DNA from: G965262015 sp965262015
GTDB taxonomy: Bacteria > Spirochaetota > Leptospiria > Turneriellales > CBDBES01
Assembly (NCBI GenBank): GCA_965262015.1
Contig: OZ253494.1
Span: 1,550,001 to 1,614,000, forward strand
Direction of reading: 5' to 3'
DNA length: 64,000 nucleotides
The translations under genes were made by a program, and so were the position numbers. This document shows, one piece after another, positions 24,807-34,359 of this stretch. The notes below the pieces were generated by a model. The model was not told the origin of the DNA. It was given only the letters and a program-made list of their open reading frames with translations, and did not search any database. How positions within the stretch are numbered: the stretch's first letter is position 1; each line of letters begins with the position of its first letter.

Positions 24807-26222
24807 ATGGAGCTACGACCAGGATTACAAGAAATTTTTGATTTACAAAAGTCTCAGCAGCAAAAGATGGCAGATCTTAATTATCGCCAGAGAAAAGAAA
24901 GAATTTGCCGTATTATAAAGGCTATGCGTGATTATAAATCACAAATAACAGAGGCCTTAGCGAAAGATTTTTCAAAATCTTCTTGGGAAGTTTCTCTTTC
25001 TGAATTATTACCTGTCATACATGAAGCTAAATACACTATGCGACATTTAAAGCGATGGATGAAATCTAAGAAGGTTTCCAATCCCATAGTTTTTATAGGT
25101 TCACAATCCTGTATCCGTTACGAAGCCAAGGGTGTGGTTTTAATTATATCTCCTTGGAATTATCCATTCAATCTGACTTTTGGACCACTTATTTCGGCAA
25201 TTGCAGCTGGGAACACGGTGATTATCAAACCTTCAGAAATGACGCCGCATATTTCAGCTTTGATGGGGAAAATTATAAAAGATATCTTTCTACCTGAAGA
25301 AGTTTATCTTTTTGAAGGAGGTTTAGAAGTAGCTCAAGAACTTCTAAAGTTGCCTTTTAACCATATCTTTTTCACGGGTAGCCCACAGGTTGGCAAAGTA
25401 GTGATGCAAGCAGCTTCAAATAACTTGGCTTCAGTAACCCTTGAATTAGGAGGAAAGTCTCCAACAATTGTGGATGAAACAGCCAATCTTGATTTAGCCG
25501 CAACCAAGATTGTTTGGTCTAAATTTATGAATAATGGTCAAACATGTGTTGCTCCTGACTATGTGTATGTTCATGAAGATGTAAAAGAAAAATTGACTCA
25601 CAAGATTCAACAAAAAATTGACTCATTTTATGGAGATACGTCTGAGAAGAAAAAAGAATCTCGAGATTATTGTAGAATAGTAAATATACAACATTTTCAA
25701 AGGCTGAAAGCTCTTCTTGATGACGCTAAAAATAATCAGGGTGTTATTTCTTCTGGTGGTGTTATGGATCAAGAAGATAGATATATTGAACCCACTCTCG
25801 TCACCAATGTTACAAAAGATGCAAAAATTATGCAAGAAGAAATATTTGGTCCTATTTTACCAATTTTAGGATATAGGAATCTTGAAGAGTTAATTCAATA
25901 TATTACTCAACAAGAAAAGCCACTAGCACTTTATATCTTTAGCAAGAACAAAAAGAATATAAATAAGATTATTTCAAATACCAGAGCAGGGGGTGGGTGC
26001 ATTAATGATTGTATAACCCATTATTTGCATAGTGGGCTTCCTTTTGGTGGTTCAAACAATAGTGGCATAGGTAAAGCTCATGGTTGGTTTGGATTTGAAA
26101 GTTTTTCTAATGCACGAAGTATTTTAAGACAAAGAACAGCATATAGTATGGCACAACTTTTACTCCCTCCTTTCAATAAATTAAAGTATCAGTTGACTGC
26201 TATTACATTACGTTATTTTTAA
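24807..26222 (+). CDS. Aldehyde dehydrogenase, fatty-aldehyde class
   Basis: 471 residues from the ATG at 24807, set by a good GGAGG Shine-Dalgarno 8 bp upstream. Oxidises aldehydes to acids with NAD(P). Visible are SPWNYPFNL, the coenzyme-loop FFTGSPQVGK, the general base in LELGGKSP and the nucleophile Cys in NNGQTCVAPD. The short length and hydrophobic C-terminal tail fit the class 3/fatty aldehyde dehydrogenases (ALDH3-like). Together with the upstream GMC enzyme it could carry a lipid alcohol to the acid (inference). Confidence 0.9.
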   Translation: MELRPGLQEIFDLQKSQQQKMADLNYRQRKERICRIIKAMRDYKSQITEALAKDFSKSSWEVSLSELLPVIHEAKYTMRHLKRWMKSKKVSNPIVFIGSQSCIRYEAKGVVLIISPWNYPFNLTFGPLISAIAAGNTVIIKPSEMTPHISALMGKIIKDIFLPEEVYLFEGGLEVAQELLKLPFNHIFFTGSPQVGKVVMQAASNNLASVTLELGGKSPTIVDETANLDLAATKIVWSKFMNNGQTCVAPDYVYVHEDVKEKLTHKIQQKIDSFYGDTSEKKKESRDYCRIVNIQHFQRLKALLDDAKNNQGVISSGGVMDQEDRYIEPTLVTNVTKDAKIMQEEIFGPILPILGYRNLEELIQYITQQEKPLALYIFSKNKKNINKIISNTRAGGGCINDCITHYLHSGLPFGGSNNSGIGKAHGWFGFESFSNARSILRQRTAYSMAQLLLPPFNKLKYQLTAITLRYF

Positions 26223-26289
26223 AATTAAATTTTTTGAATTTAAGCTATTTTGCATAGTCGTCTCTATTTTAGAATCATAAAATAGAGCT

Positions 26290-26430
26290 ATGGTGACAGA
26301 GAAATTTAGATGGATGAGGTATCAATATTACTTCTCGCTAAAAAGATTCAAACAGGCAGGCTATAATATAGATACTTGTTCAAGAACACTAAAGACAAAT
26401 AAACAAATAATACCAGGAAATATAATTTAA
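26290..26430 (+). other. Possible 46-codon ORF in the gap before argB
   Basis: Reads MVTEKFRWMRYQYYF, then LKRFKQAGYNIDTCSRTLKT, faintly like a Fis-type helix-turn-helix end. It could be a remnant of a regulator or chance. Nothing else seen in 26223-26487. Confidence 0.25.
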
Positions 26431-26487
26431 TTAACTCTTGAAATGAATACTTAAAATTATGATTGAGGGGCTAAAATGATGGTAAGA

Positions 26488-27336
26488 TTAGTAAACAATT
26501 TCTGTACCAATACCTATATCTGTGAATATTTCCATTAGGATGGAGTGGTGGACACTTCCATTAATAAAATGTACTTTAGATACACCATTCTTTATGGCAT
26601 GCAATGCTGATTCGACTTTTAAGCGCATTCCTCCCTGTAAGATATTTTTTTGAATAAGGTGATTAATATCTTTTTCTGTTACTTGACTAACCTTGGTATC
26701 AGGCTTATGAATATCTAAATAGATTCCATCAATATCTGATAGAAAAATAATTTTGCTAGCTTGAAAGTAAATCCCAAGTTGTACAGCTAAATGATCAGCA
26801 TTAATATTTAAATGGGTACCCAACCCCTCTGTATATTGTGCCACATCCATCCCTATTGAAGAAACTACTGGAATATAATCTATGGTAGGCTCAGATAAAG
26901 ATATATTGATGACCCTCCCTACTCGGTTACCTGGTATATTATTGTCCAAATGGGTGGCATGAATATATGTGCCATCTGCATAAGAAATAGGTATTACATC
27001 TTTTTGGCACAGCATATCACAAATAGTTTGATTCAGTTGGGTGAAAATATTGCGTGCCATGACTACTGTCTTTTCTGTAGTTATTCTTAATCCATTAATA
27101 AAAGTAACGTCCATATTATGCTTATGCATTTCTGATGAAAGATGCGGTCCTCCCCCATGCACCAGTATAATACGTATATTATGCTTAAACATATTAGCAA
27201 TATCATCTAGAAAAAAAGACATCATCTTGGGATCGCTTAGTGCAGAACCACCATATTTAATAATAAAGAGGCATGAATGAAATTTTTTAAGATATTTTTT
27301 ACCTTCAGATGAATTAAGCAAGGATAGTGGTTCCAT
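26488..27336 (-). CDS. argB: Acetylglutamate kinase
   Basis: 282 residues. Phosphorylates N-acetylglutamate in arginine biosynthesis. Motifs: IIKYGGSALSD (phosphate-binding Lys), VHGGGPHLSSEM (the GGGP loop), NRVGRVI, LNINADHLAVQL and FLSDIDGIY, ending with GGMRLKVESALHAI, all in family order. No other arg gene is nearby. The gene precedes def on the same strand by way of the VWA-FHA gene, whose 3' flank it shares. Confidence 0.93.
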   Translation of the reverse strand: MEPLSLLNSSEGKKYLKKFHSCLFIIKYGGSALSDPKMMSFFLDDIANMFKHNIRIILVHGGGPHLSSEMHKHNMDVTFINGLRITTEKTVVMARNIFTQLNQTICDMLCQKDVIPISYADGTYIHATHLDNNIPGNRVGRVINISLSEPTIDYIPVVSSIGMDVAQYTEGLGTHLNINADHLAVQLGIYFQASKIIFLSDIDGIYLDIHKPDTKVSQVTEKDINHLIQKNILQGGMRLKVESALHAIKNGVSKVHFINGSVHHSILMEIFTDIGIGTEIVY

Positions 27337-27352
27337 AGTATAAGCCTATATT

Positions 27353-28837
27353 TTATTTATAAAAAACTAATTTAGTTTTTCCAATGGTGACTATATCTTT
27401 ATCTTCTAGTGTCTTAGGGCGTAATATTTTTTTCCCATTTAGATAAGTGCCTGTTTCAGATAACAAATCATATAATACGAAATAATGTCTGCTTCTAGTA
27501 ATCTGTGCATGCTTGTAAGAAAGTAACGTATCTTCTATCTTTACTGTATTGTTATCTCCATAACCAAATGTCATCACATCATATTGAAAATAATACTTAG
27601 CACCATGGGATGGAGTAGAGTGAGAGAATAAATGAATATAGGGTTGTCCAGATATATCTTGAATGGGGTGTTGCTGTTTTATGGGTGTAACGTCATTCTC
27701 TTCTGTTATATTATTGTGAATATCTTCCTGTAAATACAAAGTAATGTCATCTGCGTTACCTGAATGATATTTGTTTTTTGTTACTTGATTTTTATCTCTT
27801 GGAACTTGGTTCCTAAAAAATAATTTACTAAGCAGTAATAAGAATAAACCCAAAAAAATGATACTTATTATAGTAAGAAGTAGATAGTGAGTATCTTTAC
27901 TAAATATCTGCCAGAGAGTATGAAATGATATAATATCAATTGGTAAGGTATAAACATCCTTGGCTACAAATGTACTAGTCTGTACTTGAATCTTGATCTG
28001 TACGGGAGTATGATCATACAGAGTGCTGTAATGATAAGTGGGATATCGGATGAGATAACTATTATTAAGTAATACTTGCAAGAGGGAATAAAGATTCTGG
28101 ATATTTTGTATATTGTGTGTATAATATAGAGAACCACCACTAAGCTTTGCCAAATGTGCTAATGGTGTAATTTGTTTATCATCTCCTGTGGCAATGACAA
28201 ACAAGGTTAAAGTAGTATTACGTAATTTACTTAATAAAGTATCATACAGCATAACTGATCCTTGATCTTTACCACTGGCAAAGAGAATCATGAAATTACG
28301 GCTTTTCATAGTATTCAGTGCATTCATTCCCGCATTTATTGCATCATATATTACCATCTTTTGACCAGAATGCTTAATCTGGTTCAAGCAATGATGGATC
28401 TGAGATACTTCAGAGATAAGTGTGCAAGGTGTTTGTATAGTATTACCAAAACTAATAATAGAAATTTTGTCTGCATGTTTTAAATCATTAATAAAAAAAC
28501 GTATAGAGTTTATTTGTTTATTAAAATTTTTTAGACTAAGTAACGAAGATGAATTAACTAATAAAATAATATGTTTAGGTTCTTTGCTTAAAATTGACTT
28601 TTTTACCTGGAAATTTGATACTTCCCAGTCATTTTCAAATACTTTAAAATTAGAGGTATGTAAATCGCCTACGGGGACTATATTTGTTAGAGAAACTTCA
28701 ACTTGCCTATAAGGATAATCTAGTAATTGAACTTGCTGGATTTTAAAAGACATTTTAGCATCTAATATACTTAGATGAAAAAATATAACCAAGAAGGATA
28801 TAAACCATTTTAATCTACTAAGCTTAATATTTGCCAT
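27353..28837 (-). CDS. Secreted VWA-domain protein with a transmembrane helix and cytoplasmic FHA domain
   Basis: 494 residues. A signal sequence (about 1-28) leads to a periplasmic von Willebrand A-like domain (about 85-270). Its MIDAS start is degenerate (LLVNSSSLLS, Asn instead of the first Asp), so metal binding is doubtful. One strong transmembrane helix (about 314-340) precedes a C-terminal FHA domain (about 405-494; FGYGDNNTVKI, LSYKHAQITR, LSETGTYLNGKKI) that binds phosphothreonine. This links an external adhesion-type domain to intracellular Ser/Thr phosphorylation. It lies 47 bp downstream of def; partners not identified. Confidence 0.8.
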   Translation of the reverse strand: MANIKLSRLKWFISFLVIFFHLSILDAKMSFKIQQVQLLDYPYRQVEVSLTNIVPVGDLHTSNFKVFENDWEVSNFQVKKSILSKEPKHIILLVNSSSLLSLKNFNKQINSIRFFINDLKHADKISIISFGNTIQTPCTLISEVSQIHHCLNQIKHSGQKMVIYDAINAGMNALNTMKSRNFMILFASGKDQGSVMLYDTLLSKLRNTTLTLFVIATGDDKQITPLAHLAKLSGGSLYYTHNIQNIQNLYSLLQVLLNNSYLIRYPTYHYSTLYDHTPVQIKIQVQTSTFVAKDVYTLPIDIISFHTLWQIFSKDTHYLLLTIISIIFLGLFLLLLSKLFFRNQVPRDKNQVTKNKYHSGNADDITLYLQEDIHNNITEENDVTPIKQQHPIQDISGQPYIHLFSHSTPSHGAKYYFQYDVMTFGYGDNNTVKIEDTLLSYKHAQITRSRHYFVLYDLLSETGTYLNGKKILRPKTLEDKDIVTIGKTKLVFYK

Positions 28838-28884
28838 AATTATTCACCACAACTAACAAACAGAAGAAGCTGGCTAATGATTTA

Positions 28885-29427
28885 CTATTTAGTACGATAA
28901 GATGGTGTTTGAGGGTTATGGACTTTATTGTATTTAATAAGATCATTTAGATCATTTTGGATACTATATCGCATATCAGGCTCTAGACTGTCTACAAATA
29001 CCTTACCATCCATATGGTCTATTTCATGTAAAACAGCTCTGGCCATTAACTTTTTAGCGTACAACTGCTTTTCCTTACCCATAATATCTTGGTATTTGAT
29101 TTTTACCCAACTAGGGCGTGCTAGATTAGCTACAATACCTGGAACGGATAAACAACCTTCAGTGTCATTATCCATTTCTGTAGATTCTTCTATCACTTCT
29201 GGATTAATAAATATAGACTTGATAAAACCTGCAGGCTCTAGATCAATTACCATAACCCTTTTTAGTAAACCTACTTGTACGGCTGCTAAGCCAACGCCAT
29301 GGGCACTATACATAGTAGTAAACATGTCATGTATTAGAGAGCGTAAGGAAGCATTAAAAACATTAACAACATCTGATTTTTTATACAAAATAGGATCAGG
29401 GAGTACTCTAATAGTTAACAAAGCCAT
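28885..29427 (-). CDS. def: Peptide deformylase
   Basis: 180 residues with all three motifs: GVGLAAVQVG, EGCLSVPG (Cys metal ligand) and HEIDHMDG (HExxH). Removes the N-formyl group from nascent proteins. The N-terminus MALLTIRVLPDPIL is typical. No methionyl-tRNA formyltransferase gene adjoins it, although fmt is a common neighbour. Confidence 0.95.
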   Translation of the reverse strand: MALLTIRVLPDPILYKKSDVVNVFNASLRSLIHDMFTTMYSAHGVGLAAVQVGLLKRVMVIDLEPAGFIKSIFINPEVIEESTEMDNDTEGCLSVPGIVANLARPSWVKIKYQDIMGKEKQLYAKKLMARAVLHEIDHMDGKVFVDSLEPDMRYSIQNDLNDLIKYNKVHNPQTPSYRTK

Positions 29428-29446
29428 AAGATAACCAATACAAGTA

Positions 29447-29650
29447 TTAATCTACCAGGGTAAGCTTACTTTCCAATATATTGGGTATCTCATTTGGCAT
29501 GCCCTCTTTGTCTGTGTAAATAACAGTATAGGTTCCATCTTGACAATACTCTTTTATTTGGACCTGAGAGTTTGCCTGTATAATTACCCCCTTAAAAATA
29601 AAGGTTGGTTCATTAAGAATACAAACTCTCCCAGATTCAATTTTTGACAT
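29447..29650 (-). CDS. Small hypothetical protein, 67 residues
   Basis: A compact, apparently all-beta ORF (SGRVCILNEPTFIFKGVIIQ, ending ESKLTLVD), with no signal or membrane segment. Lies 19 bp upstream of def on the same strand, so it may belong to the same transcript. I do not recognise the family. Confidence 0.5.
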   Translation of the reverse strand: MSKIESGRVCILNEPTFIFKGVIIQANSQVQIKEYCQDGTYTVIYTDKEGMPNEIPNILESKLTLVD

Positions 29651-29686
29651 AGATATAAATCTAACTAGTCTTCTATCAACAATAGA

Positions 29687-30826
29687 CTAAGGAATCTTAC
29701 AGCCTACTATTGTACCTGTCTGTAAGATTTTCCCATCAACTTGATAAGTTTGCGAACAATCCACATAATTATCTTCTCGTAAAACCTTGGGATAGGTTTT
29801 TTTCTGACTTTTCAAATAAAAATTAGTTAACTTAGCCCTTACAGATATACCATTAGCATAATATTCAACGGCAGTACTAAAGGTATTGCCATTGTGGAGA
29901 ACATAATCTGAAAAAATGCGCTTTACAACAACACCTTTCTTGTAAACTTTCGTGCTCTGTTTGTATCTATCGCCTCTAGAAGCCTTGTAATCGGAATAGG
30001 TTTGTTTGATTATTCTGCCTTTCTTATAAATATCTATGCGTTTTCCATACTTATCACCATTTGGTATGACATAGTTAATATATGTGCTTTTAGAAGGCTT
30101 ACTTCGACTATATTCATGGATAACTTTTTTGTATATATAGTCGTCAGAAGTCTCATAGTCAAAAAAAGTTTGTTTCACTAATTTACTATTGTTGTATTCA
30201 TCAATACGCTTCTCGCACTCACCTGCTTTATTACTAAAAACATACTCAAAGTATGTTCTACTTACGACCTTACCTTTTTTATAGACGTCAATACGTTTAT
30301 CATATTTACTACCAGCCTTCCCTACGACATATGTAAAGTATGTTCTACTTACTAATCCACCATTTTTATAGACATCAATTGCCTCTTTGAAATGATCACC
30401 ACTGGGCAAAGAATATTTAGATAATTTTCTACTAAGCATTTTCCCATCTTTATATTTATCCACGCGTTTTTTGTATTTGGCACCGCTGGCATATGTATAA
30501 CCAACATACACATCCTGTGTAATTTGACTTTTTTCATAAGCTTTCACATTTTTTTCAAACTTATCACCACTAGGTAAGATAGTGTCTATGTAGGTAATCT
30601 GTTTCATTCTACCATCACTATCTTTTTCATGAATAATTTTGCCAATTATATTTTTACCTTCTTTGCACACATGACCTTTCTCTGTTTTGCTGCCAATACC
30701 TTTATATTTTTCACATTGGTAGCCCATTCTCGCAATACTTGAGTTTTTTTCTTGTTCTGATTGTTTTGCCCACGTAGCTCCATTGAAAAGCCATACAAAC
30801 AACATTAACATTATTGACTTTGACAT
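29687..30826 (-). CDS. Outlying member of the secreted repeat-protein family
   Basis: 379 residues from the ATG at 30826, preceded by a GGGAG Shine-Dalgarno; an in-frame ATG 30 bp upstream lacks one. Signal peptide (SIMLMLFVWLFNGATWA), then a Cys head QCEKYKGIGSKTEKGHVC that parallels CTKYKKINSKTFQGNYC of the array proteins. About nine repeats of 27-31 residues follow (SGDKYGKRIDIYKKGRIIKQ and similar: Y-x-SGD-x-K-x-x-YK-x-G). The C-terminal pair DCS and VGCKI corresponds to DDCKVSK. Much more diverged than A-C, it may be the ancestral chromosomal copy. Confidence 0.75.
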   Translation of the reverse strand: MSKSIMLMLFVWLFNGATWAKQSEQEKNSSIARMGYQCEKYKGIGSKTEKGHVCKEGKNIIGKIIHEKDSDGRMKQITYIDTILPSGDKFEKNVKAYEKSQITQDVYVGYTYASGAKYKKRVDKYKDGKMLSRKLSKYSLPSGDHFKEAIDVYKNGGLVSRTYFTYVVGKAGSKYDKRIDVYKKGKVVSRTYFEYVFSNKAGECEKRIDEYNNSKLVKQTFFDYETSDDYIYKKVIHEYSRSKPSKSTYINYVIPNGDKYGKRIDIYKKGRIIKQTYSDYKASRGDRYKQSTKVYKKGVVVKRIFSDYVLHNGNTFSTAVEYYANGISVRAKLTNFYLKSQKKTYPKVLREDNYVDCSQTYQVDGKILQTGTIVGCKIP

Positions 30827-30856
30827 ACTTAAATTCTCCCTAAACACAATAGTCAT

Positions 30857-31194
30857 TGTAAATTATGACCAGTGCCTAACTTTTAAAATTCATGATACTG
30901 AGTAAACTAAAAAAGATGATAAGTATTTATTTTGCTTTAGAAAGTTAGATAATTATATTTATACATGCTTGACCTTGTGATATATTTATATATGTTTATG
31001 AAGACAAGTATAAATACCAATAGGAATATACAGGTAAGCTATATCATTACAATGTGCATTAAAACCTTATAGGTTGTTTGGATGCTAACAACGTACACTT
31101 ATTTTTCACATTTTTTCATAATGACAATACAATTTTAATAAGTAATTTAGTTATCTGGATGAATATTAAAGATAAAGTAATATAGATAAATTAC
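30857..31194. other. Gene-free AT-rich stretch
   Basis: No ORF, RNA gene or clear terminator recognised; it must contain the promoters of the diverging repeat-protein and sterol-desaturase genes. Confidence 0.5.
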
Positions 31195-32052
31195 ATGAAT
31201 CATATATTGGAACTTTGGCTACAATCATGTAGTAATTTGGTGATCACAATTAGTCAACCTACGTTTAAAAACAACTTCTATTTTTTAGTTATGATTTCTA
31301 TTGTCTTTTGGTTATGGGAACTTGTTTTGCCATGGCGTAAAAAACAAGATAAAATACGAAAAGATTTTTGGTTAGATACCTTTTACATGTTTTTTAATAT
31401 GCATATATTTCCCATATTAGGTTTTACTGTATTTTCTACATTGCTCTACCAATTTTTGAAGAATCTGTTGTTAACGTGTGGCATTACAAGTATGGCTGTA
31501 ATTAACTTAGAGGGATGGCCTCATTGGGTACAACTATTCGTTCTATTTCTGATAAGAGATTTTATCCAGTGGAATACTCATAGATTATTACATAGAATCC
31601 CTTTTCTGTGGGAAATTCATAAAGTACATCACTCTGTTGAACAAATGGGATTTGCAGCACATCTCAGGTACCACTGGATGGAAAATATTATCTACCGGTT
31701 AGCTGAGTTTATCCCCTTATCATTACTCAATCTAAGCGTCAGAAATTTTTCTATAATCTATGCTGTTTCTCTCATAATAGGACACTTTAATCATTCAAAC
31801 ATAAAAGTACATCTCAATTGGCTCAAATACATTATAAATAACCCTCAAATGCATATATGGCACCATGCAGTAAACATTCCTAAACAGAATGGGGTAAACT
31901 TTGGCCTAACCCTTAGTATATGGGATTATATATTCCAAACAGTATACATACCCCATGAAGGGAAAGAAGAGAAATTAGGCTTCTTAGATATAGATAAATT
32001 TCCTAAGGGTTTCTGGAAACAAGCAACCTATCCCTGGTCTGGCAAAGATTAA
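31195..32052 (+). CDS. Sterol desaturase / fatty acid hydroxylase family protein
   Basis: 285 residues, integral membrane di-iron enzyme. Three to four hydrophobic segments and the His boxes HRLLH (about residue 120), HKVHHS (about 136) and HIWHHA (about 220) define the superfamily; other His residues (HLRYHW, GHFNHSN) add to the metal site. Members hydroxylate or desaturate sterols, fatty acids or carotenoids, or cleave ether lipids, so the substrate is open. Ends 4 bp from the convergent thioredoxin gene. Confidence 0.85.
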   Translation: MNHILELWLQSCSNLVITISQPTFKNNFYFLVMISIVFWLWELVLPWRKKQDKIRKDFWLDTFYMFFNMHIFPILGFTVFSTLLYQFLKNLLLTCGITSMAVINLEGWPHWVQLFVLFLIRDFIQWNTHRLLHRIPFLWEIHKVHHSVEQMGFAAHLRYHWMENIIYRLAEFIPLSLLNLSVRNFSIIYAVSLIIGHFNHSNIKVHLNWLKYIINNPQMHIWHHAVNIPKQNGVNFGLTLSIWDYIFQTVYIPHEGKEEKLGFLDIDKFPKGFWKQATYPWSGKD

Positions 32053-32056
32053 TGTG

Positions 32057-32374
32057 TCACTCTGCGACAAGCTTATTTATTGTATTTTTATAGTTTTCTT
32101 TTGAATTCATGCCAGTAATACGTTCCACCATATTTCCATCTTTAAAAACTAAAATAGTAGGTATAGATACAATGCCATATTCATTAGCTGTAGCAGGGTT
32201 TTCATCAACATTGACTTTCAGTATCTGGACAGAATCTTGCATTTCTTCTTGAACTTCCTCTAAAATAGGACTTAACATCCTGCATGGGGCACACCACGGG
32301 GCCCAAAAGTCAACCATAACTACACCTGTCACAACGCTTTCTTTAAAGTTGCTATCCTTAATATCTTTGACCAT
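32057..32374 (-). CDS. trxA: Thioredoxin
   Basis: 105 residues with the active site WAPWCAPC and the cis-Pro loop IVSIPTILVFKDG. The ATG at 32374 is chosen because a strong AAGGAGG lies about 10 bp upstream; a longer frame would add 13 residues through the Shine-Dalgarno itself. General disulfide reductant; plausible electron donor for MsrB at the window start. Confidence 0.94.
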   Translation of the reverse strand: MVKDIKDSNFKESVVTGVVMVDFWAPWCAPCRMLSPILEEVQEEMQDSVQILKVNVDENPATANEYGIVSIPTILVFKDGNMVERITGMNSKENYKNTINKLVAE

Positions 32375-32821
32375 AATTATACAAAATCCTCCTTCAATTA
32401 GATCGATCCTCATTCCATAATAAGAATATAGTTTCCATACCTTTTTAAAAAATGAACTAACTATTTTGTAAATTCCAAAATAAGTGCACTTTTTTATGGC
32501 AAGAGGCTTTATAGGATATAAAATATCTTAGAGACTTAATACGTTGCTTATTCCAGTTATCCACTATTTTTTGTATATAGTTTTTATTTCCTGTTCTATA
32601 ACAATTTCTTGTGATGAAAATGATCTGAGTAACCCTTGATATTTTTATTTAGTACTTAATTAGACGTCTAAATGTGTATTTAAGTATTTTTTATGCTTTT
32701 TATGGCCTGCACATTGGTAACTAAAATCTTCTTAGATTTTTTAATTTAAATAGAATATCTTACTACTTAAAAAAACAGCTTATGAATACCTTAAACTTTC
32801 CAGTTCTAGACTTTCCACGCT
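32375..32821. other. Gene-free stretch with a dispersed-repeat end
   Basis: No gene recognised. At about 32768-32812 the sequence aaaacagcttatgaatacct resembles the repeat ends at 37945, 40540, 60755 and 63680, and adjoins the dead endonuclease gene. Confidence 0.45.
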
Positions 32822-33486
32822 TTAGTAGATAAATTTCTTGATTTTTTCTTTAATGGATTGTATTTCTAATAGTTCTTTAATAAAATAATTTACGTTTCTC
32901 TCTTGGTTATTTTCTCTTTTAGATTGTATCTTATCATAATCAAGATTAAATATATCGCAAAATTCTTTACCTGTTAAAATATCATCCTTATGTATTTTAC
33001 CTTTAAGACCAGAATATATTTGTTCATTGTTATCAGCATTAAGACAACAAATATAACACTTAAAAACAAATTGAAAATTAGGTGTATTTTTGCTTGAAAA
33101 ATCATATAAACATTTTCTTTCTTGGTATCAAATATATGACCATCCTTCAATTCTATAATATAACAAAATTGTGATGTATTTACTCGCTTAAAGATTAAAA
33201 AATCAGGTTCTAAACCAGAGCTATCAAATCTATTGTACTTCTTTATTTGCTTTTTAGTAGCTAGAAAAATGCCAACAGGCATTACATCATATTCTAAAAA
33301 TGATTCTAAGCCACCAACAGAATCTATATTTTTAATCTCTTGATGTATTATTTTTTCTAATTCTGTACCAGCACTAATAACAGTAGACTGTATTTTAGTT
33401 ATTAGTGATGAAAGTTCTTTGATACCAAATAAACGAGTATAACCACCACTCGTTTGCTTTGGATTAGAGTTTTCTATTAAAGCCAT
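32822..33486 (-). pseudogene. Type II restriction endonuclease, frameshifted
   Basis: The first frame (33486 down to about 33120) encodes EPDFLIFKRVN and CYIIELKDGHIFDTKKE, a PD-(D/E)XK core (Asp, then ELK). It then runs into an unnatural hydrophobic tail ending at 32974. One frame over, an open sequence continues from about 33117 to the stop at 32822 (LYDFSSKNTPNFQFVFKC, CLNADNNEQIYSGLKGKIHK, ending KKIKKFIY). A single-base indel near 33115-33125 therefore splits a roughly 220-residue enzyme after the catalytic motif. The gene overlaps the methyltransferase gene by 23 bp. Restriction is probably lost while methylation is kept. Confidence 0.75.
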
Positions 33487-34201
33487 TTAGATCACAGCCT
33501 AAAAACTTTCTTTGGGTGTTTAGACATGATTGCAATACAGAGAAACTGCCTGCACAAGGATCAATAACTATATCATTTTTTTTTGTTGTGGCTTCAATCA
33601 ACTTCTCTTGTAGCTTAACTGGTTTTTGATGAGTGTGTTTTTTATGTGTTATCTTTTCTGTACAAAAATCAGGTATGTTATGAATAGTCCATACGCCCTT
33701 TGCCTTTCTTGGTTGCTTTTGTAGTACTAATAAATATTCGCAAAAACGTCGTGTACGATATCCCATCCCCATCTTGTCTTTATTCCAAACAATCATATCA
33801 ACAATATCAAGACTAGTATCAATAAACCATTCACTAACACCTTGGCATAAATGGAACTTATCAATCCACAAAAATAAATGACAACTTGGTGCTAATTTAT
33901 TTGATATTACTTTTAGAAACTTTTTTATTTCATCAAGAGACATTTGTTTCAAATCACAACGGTCTTTACTTCTGCTCACACCTTCATTACCATATTTCAT
34001 TTTATCTAGAATCCCTCTATACTGCGGGTCAAAAAAACATACATTTATTTCATTATCTTGTAAGAGGTTCAAAAACTCTAAACCTTCCATTTTTAATTCC
34101 TTATTAAATTCTAAAATACCATTATACAAAGAGTGATCAAGGTCTGGATAAGCTGGTTCAGCTAATACATTAATGGTGTCTTTAAATTTTGTGTTAAGCA
34201 T
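33464..34201 (-). CDS. Beta-class site-specific DNA methyltransferase
   Basis: 245 residues. The catalytic motif IV comes first (CFFDPQYRG, DPPY-type), then YGNEGVSRSKDR. The C-terminal motif X/I region is HTHQKPVKLQEKLI and IVIDPCAGSFSVLQ, an order that defines beta-class amino-methyltransferases (N6-adenine or N4-cytosine). Complete and in frame. Partner of the broken endonuclease immediately downstream, so it may now act as a solitary methylase. Recognition sequence cannot be read from the protein. Confidence 0.85.
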   Translation of the reverse strand: MLNTKFKDTINVLAEPAYPDLDHSLYNGILEFNKELKMEGLEFLNLLQDNEINVCFFDPQYRGILDKMKYGNEGVSRSKDRCDLKQMSLDEIKKFLKVISNKLAPSCHLFLWIDKFHLCQGVSEWFIDTSLDIVDMIVWNKDKMGMGYRTRRFCEYLLVLQKQPRKAKGVWTIHNIPDFCTEKITHKKHTHQKPVKLQEKLIEATTKKNDIVIDPCAGSFSVLQSCLNTQRKFLGCDLNGFNRKL

Positions 34202-34359
34202 GCTTTTCTATCAACTCTATATATTTTTTGTAAATGCTTTTTTACAAGCTGTACATTGAAAATATTAGTATTCTCAATGTACAATTTATTTTTGCTACAT
34301 CTTGCATTCCAATTTAGAATTTATCCCGTGAAGCTAATTATTGCACTTCAAAATGGAAC

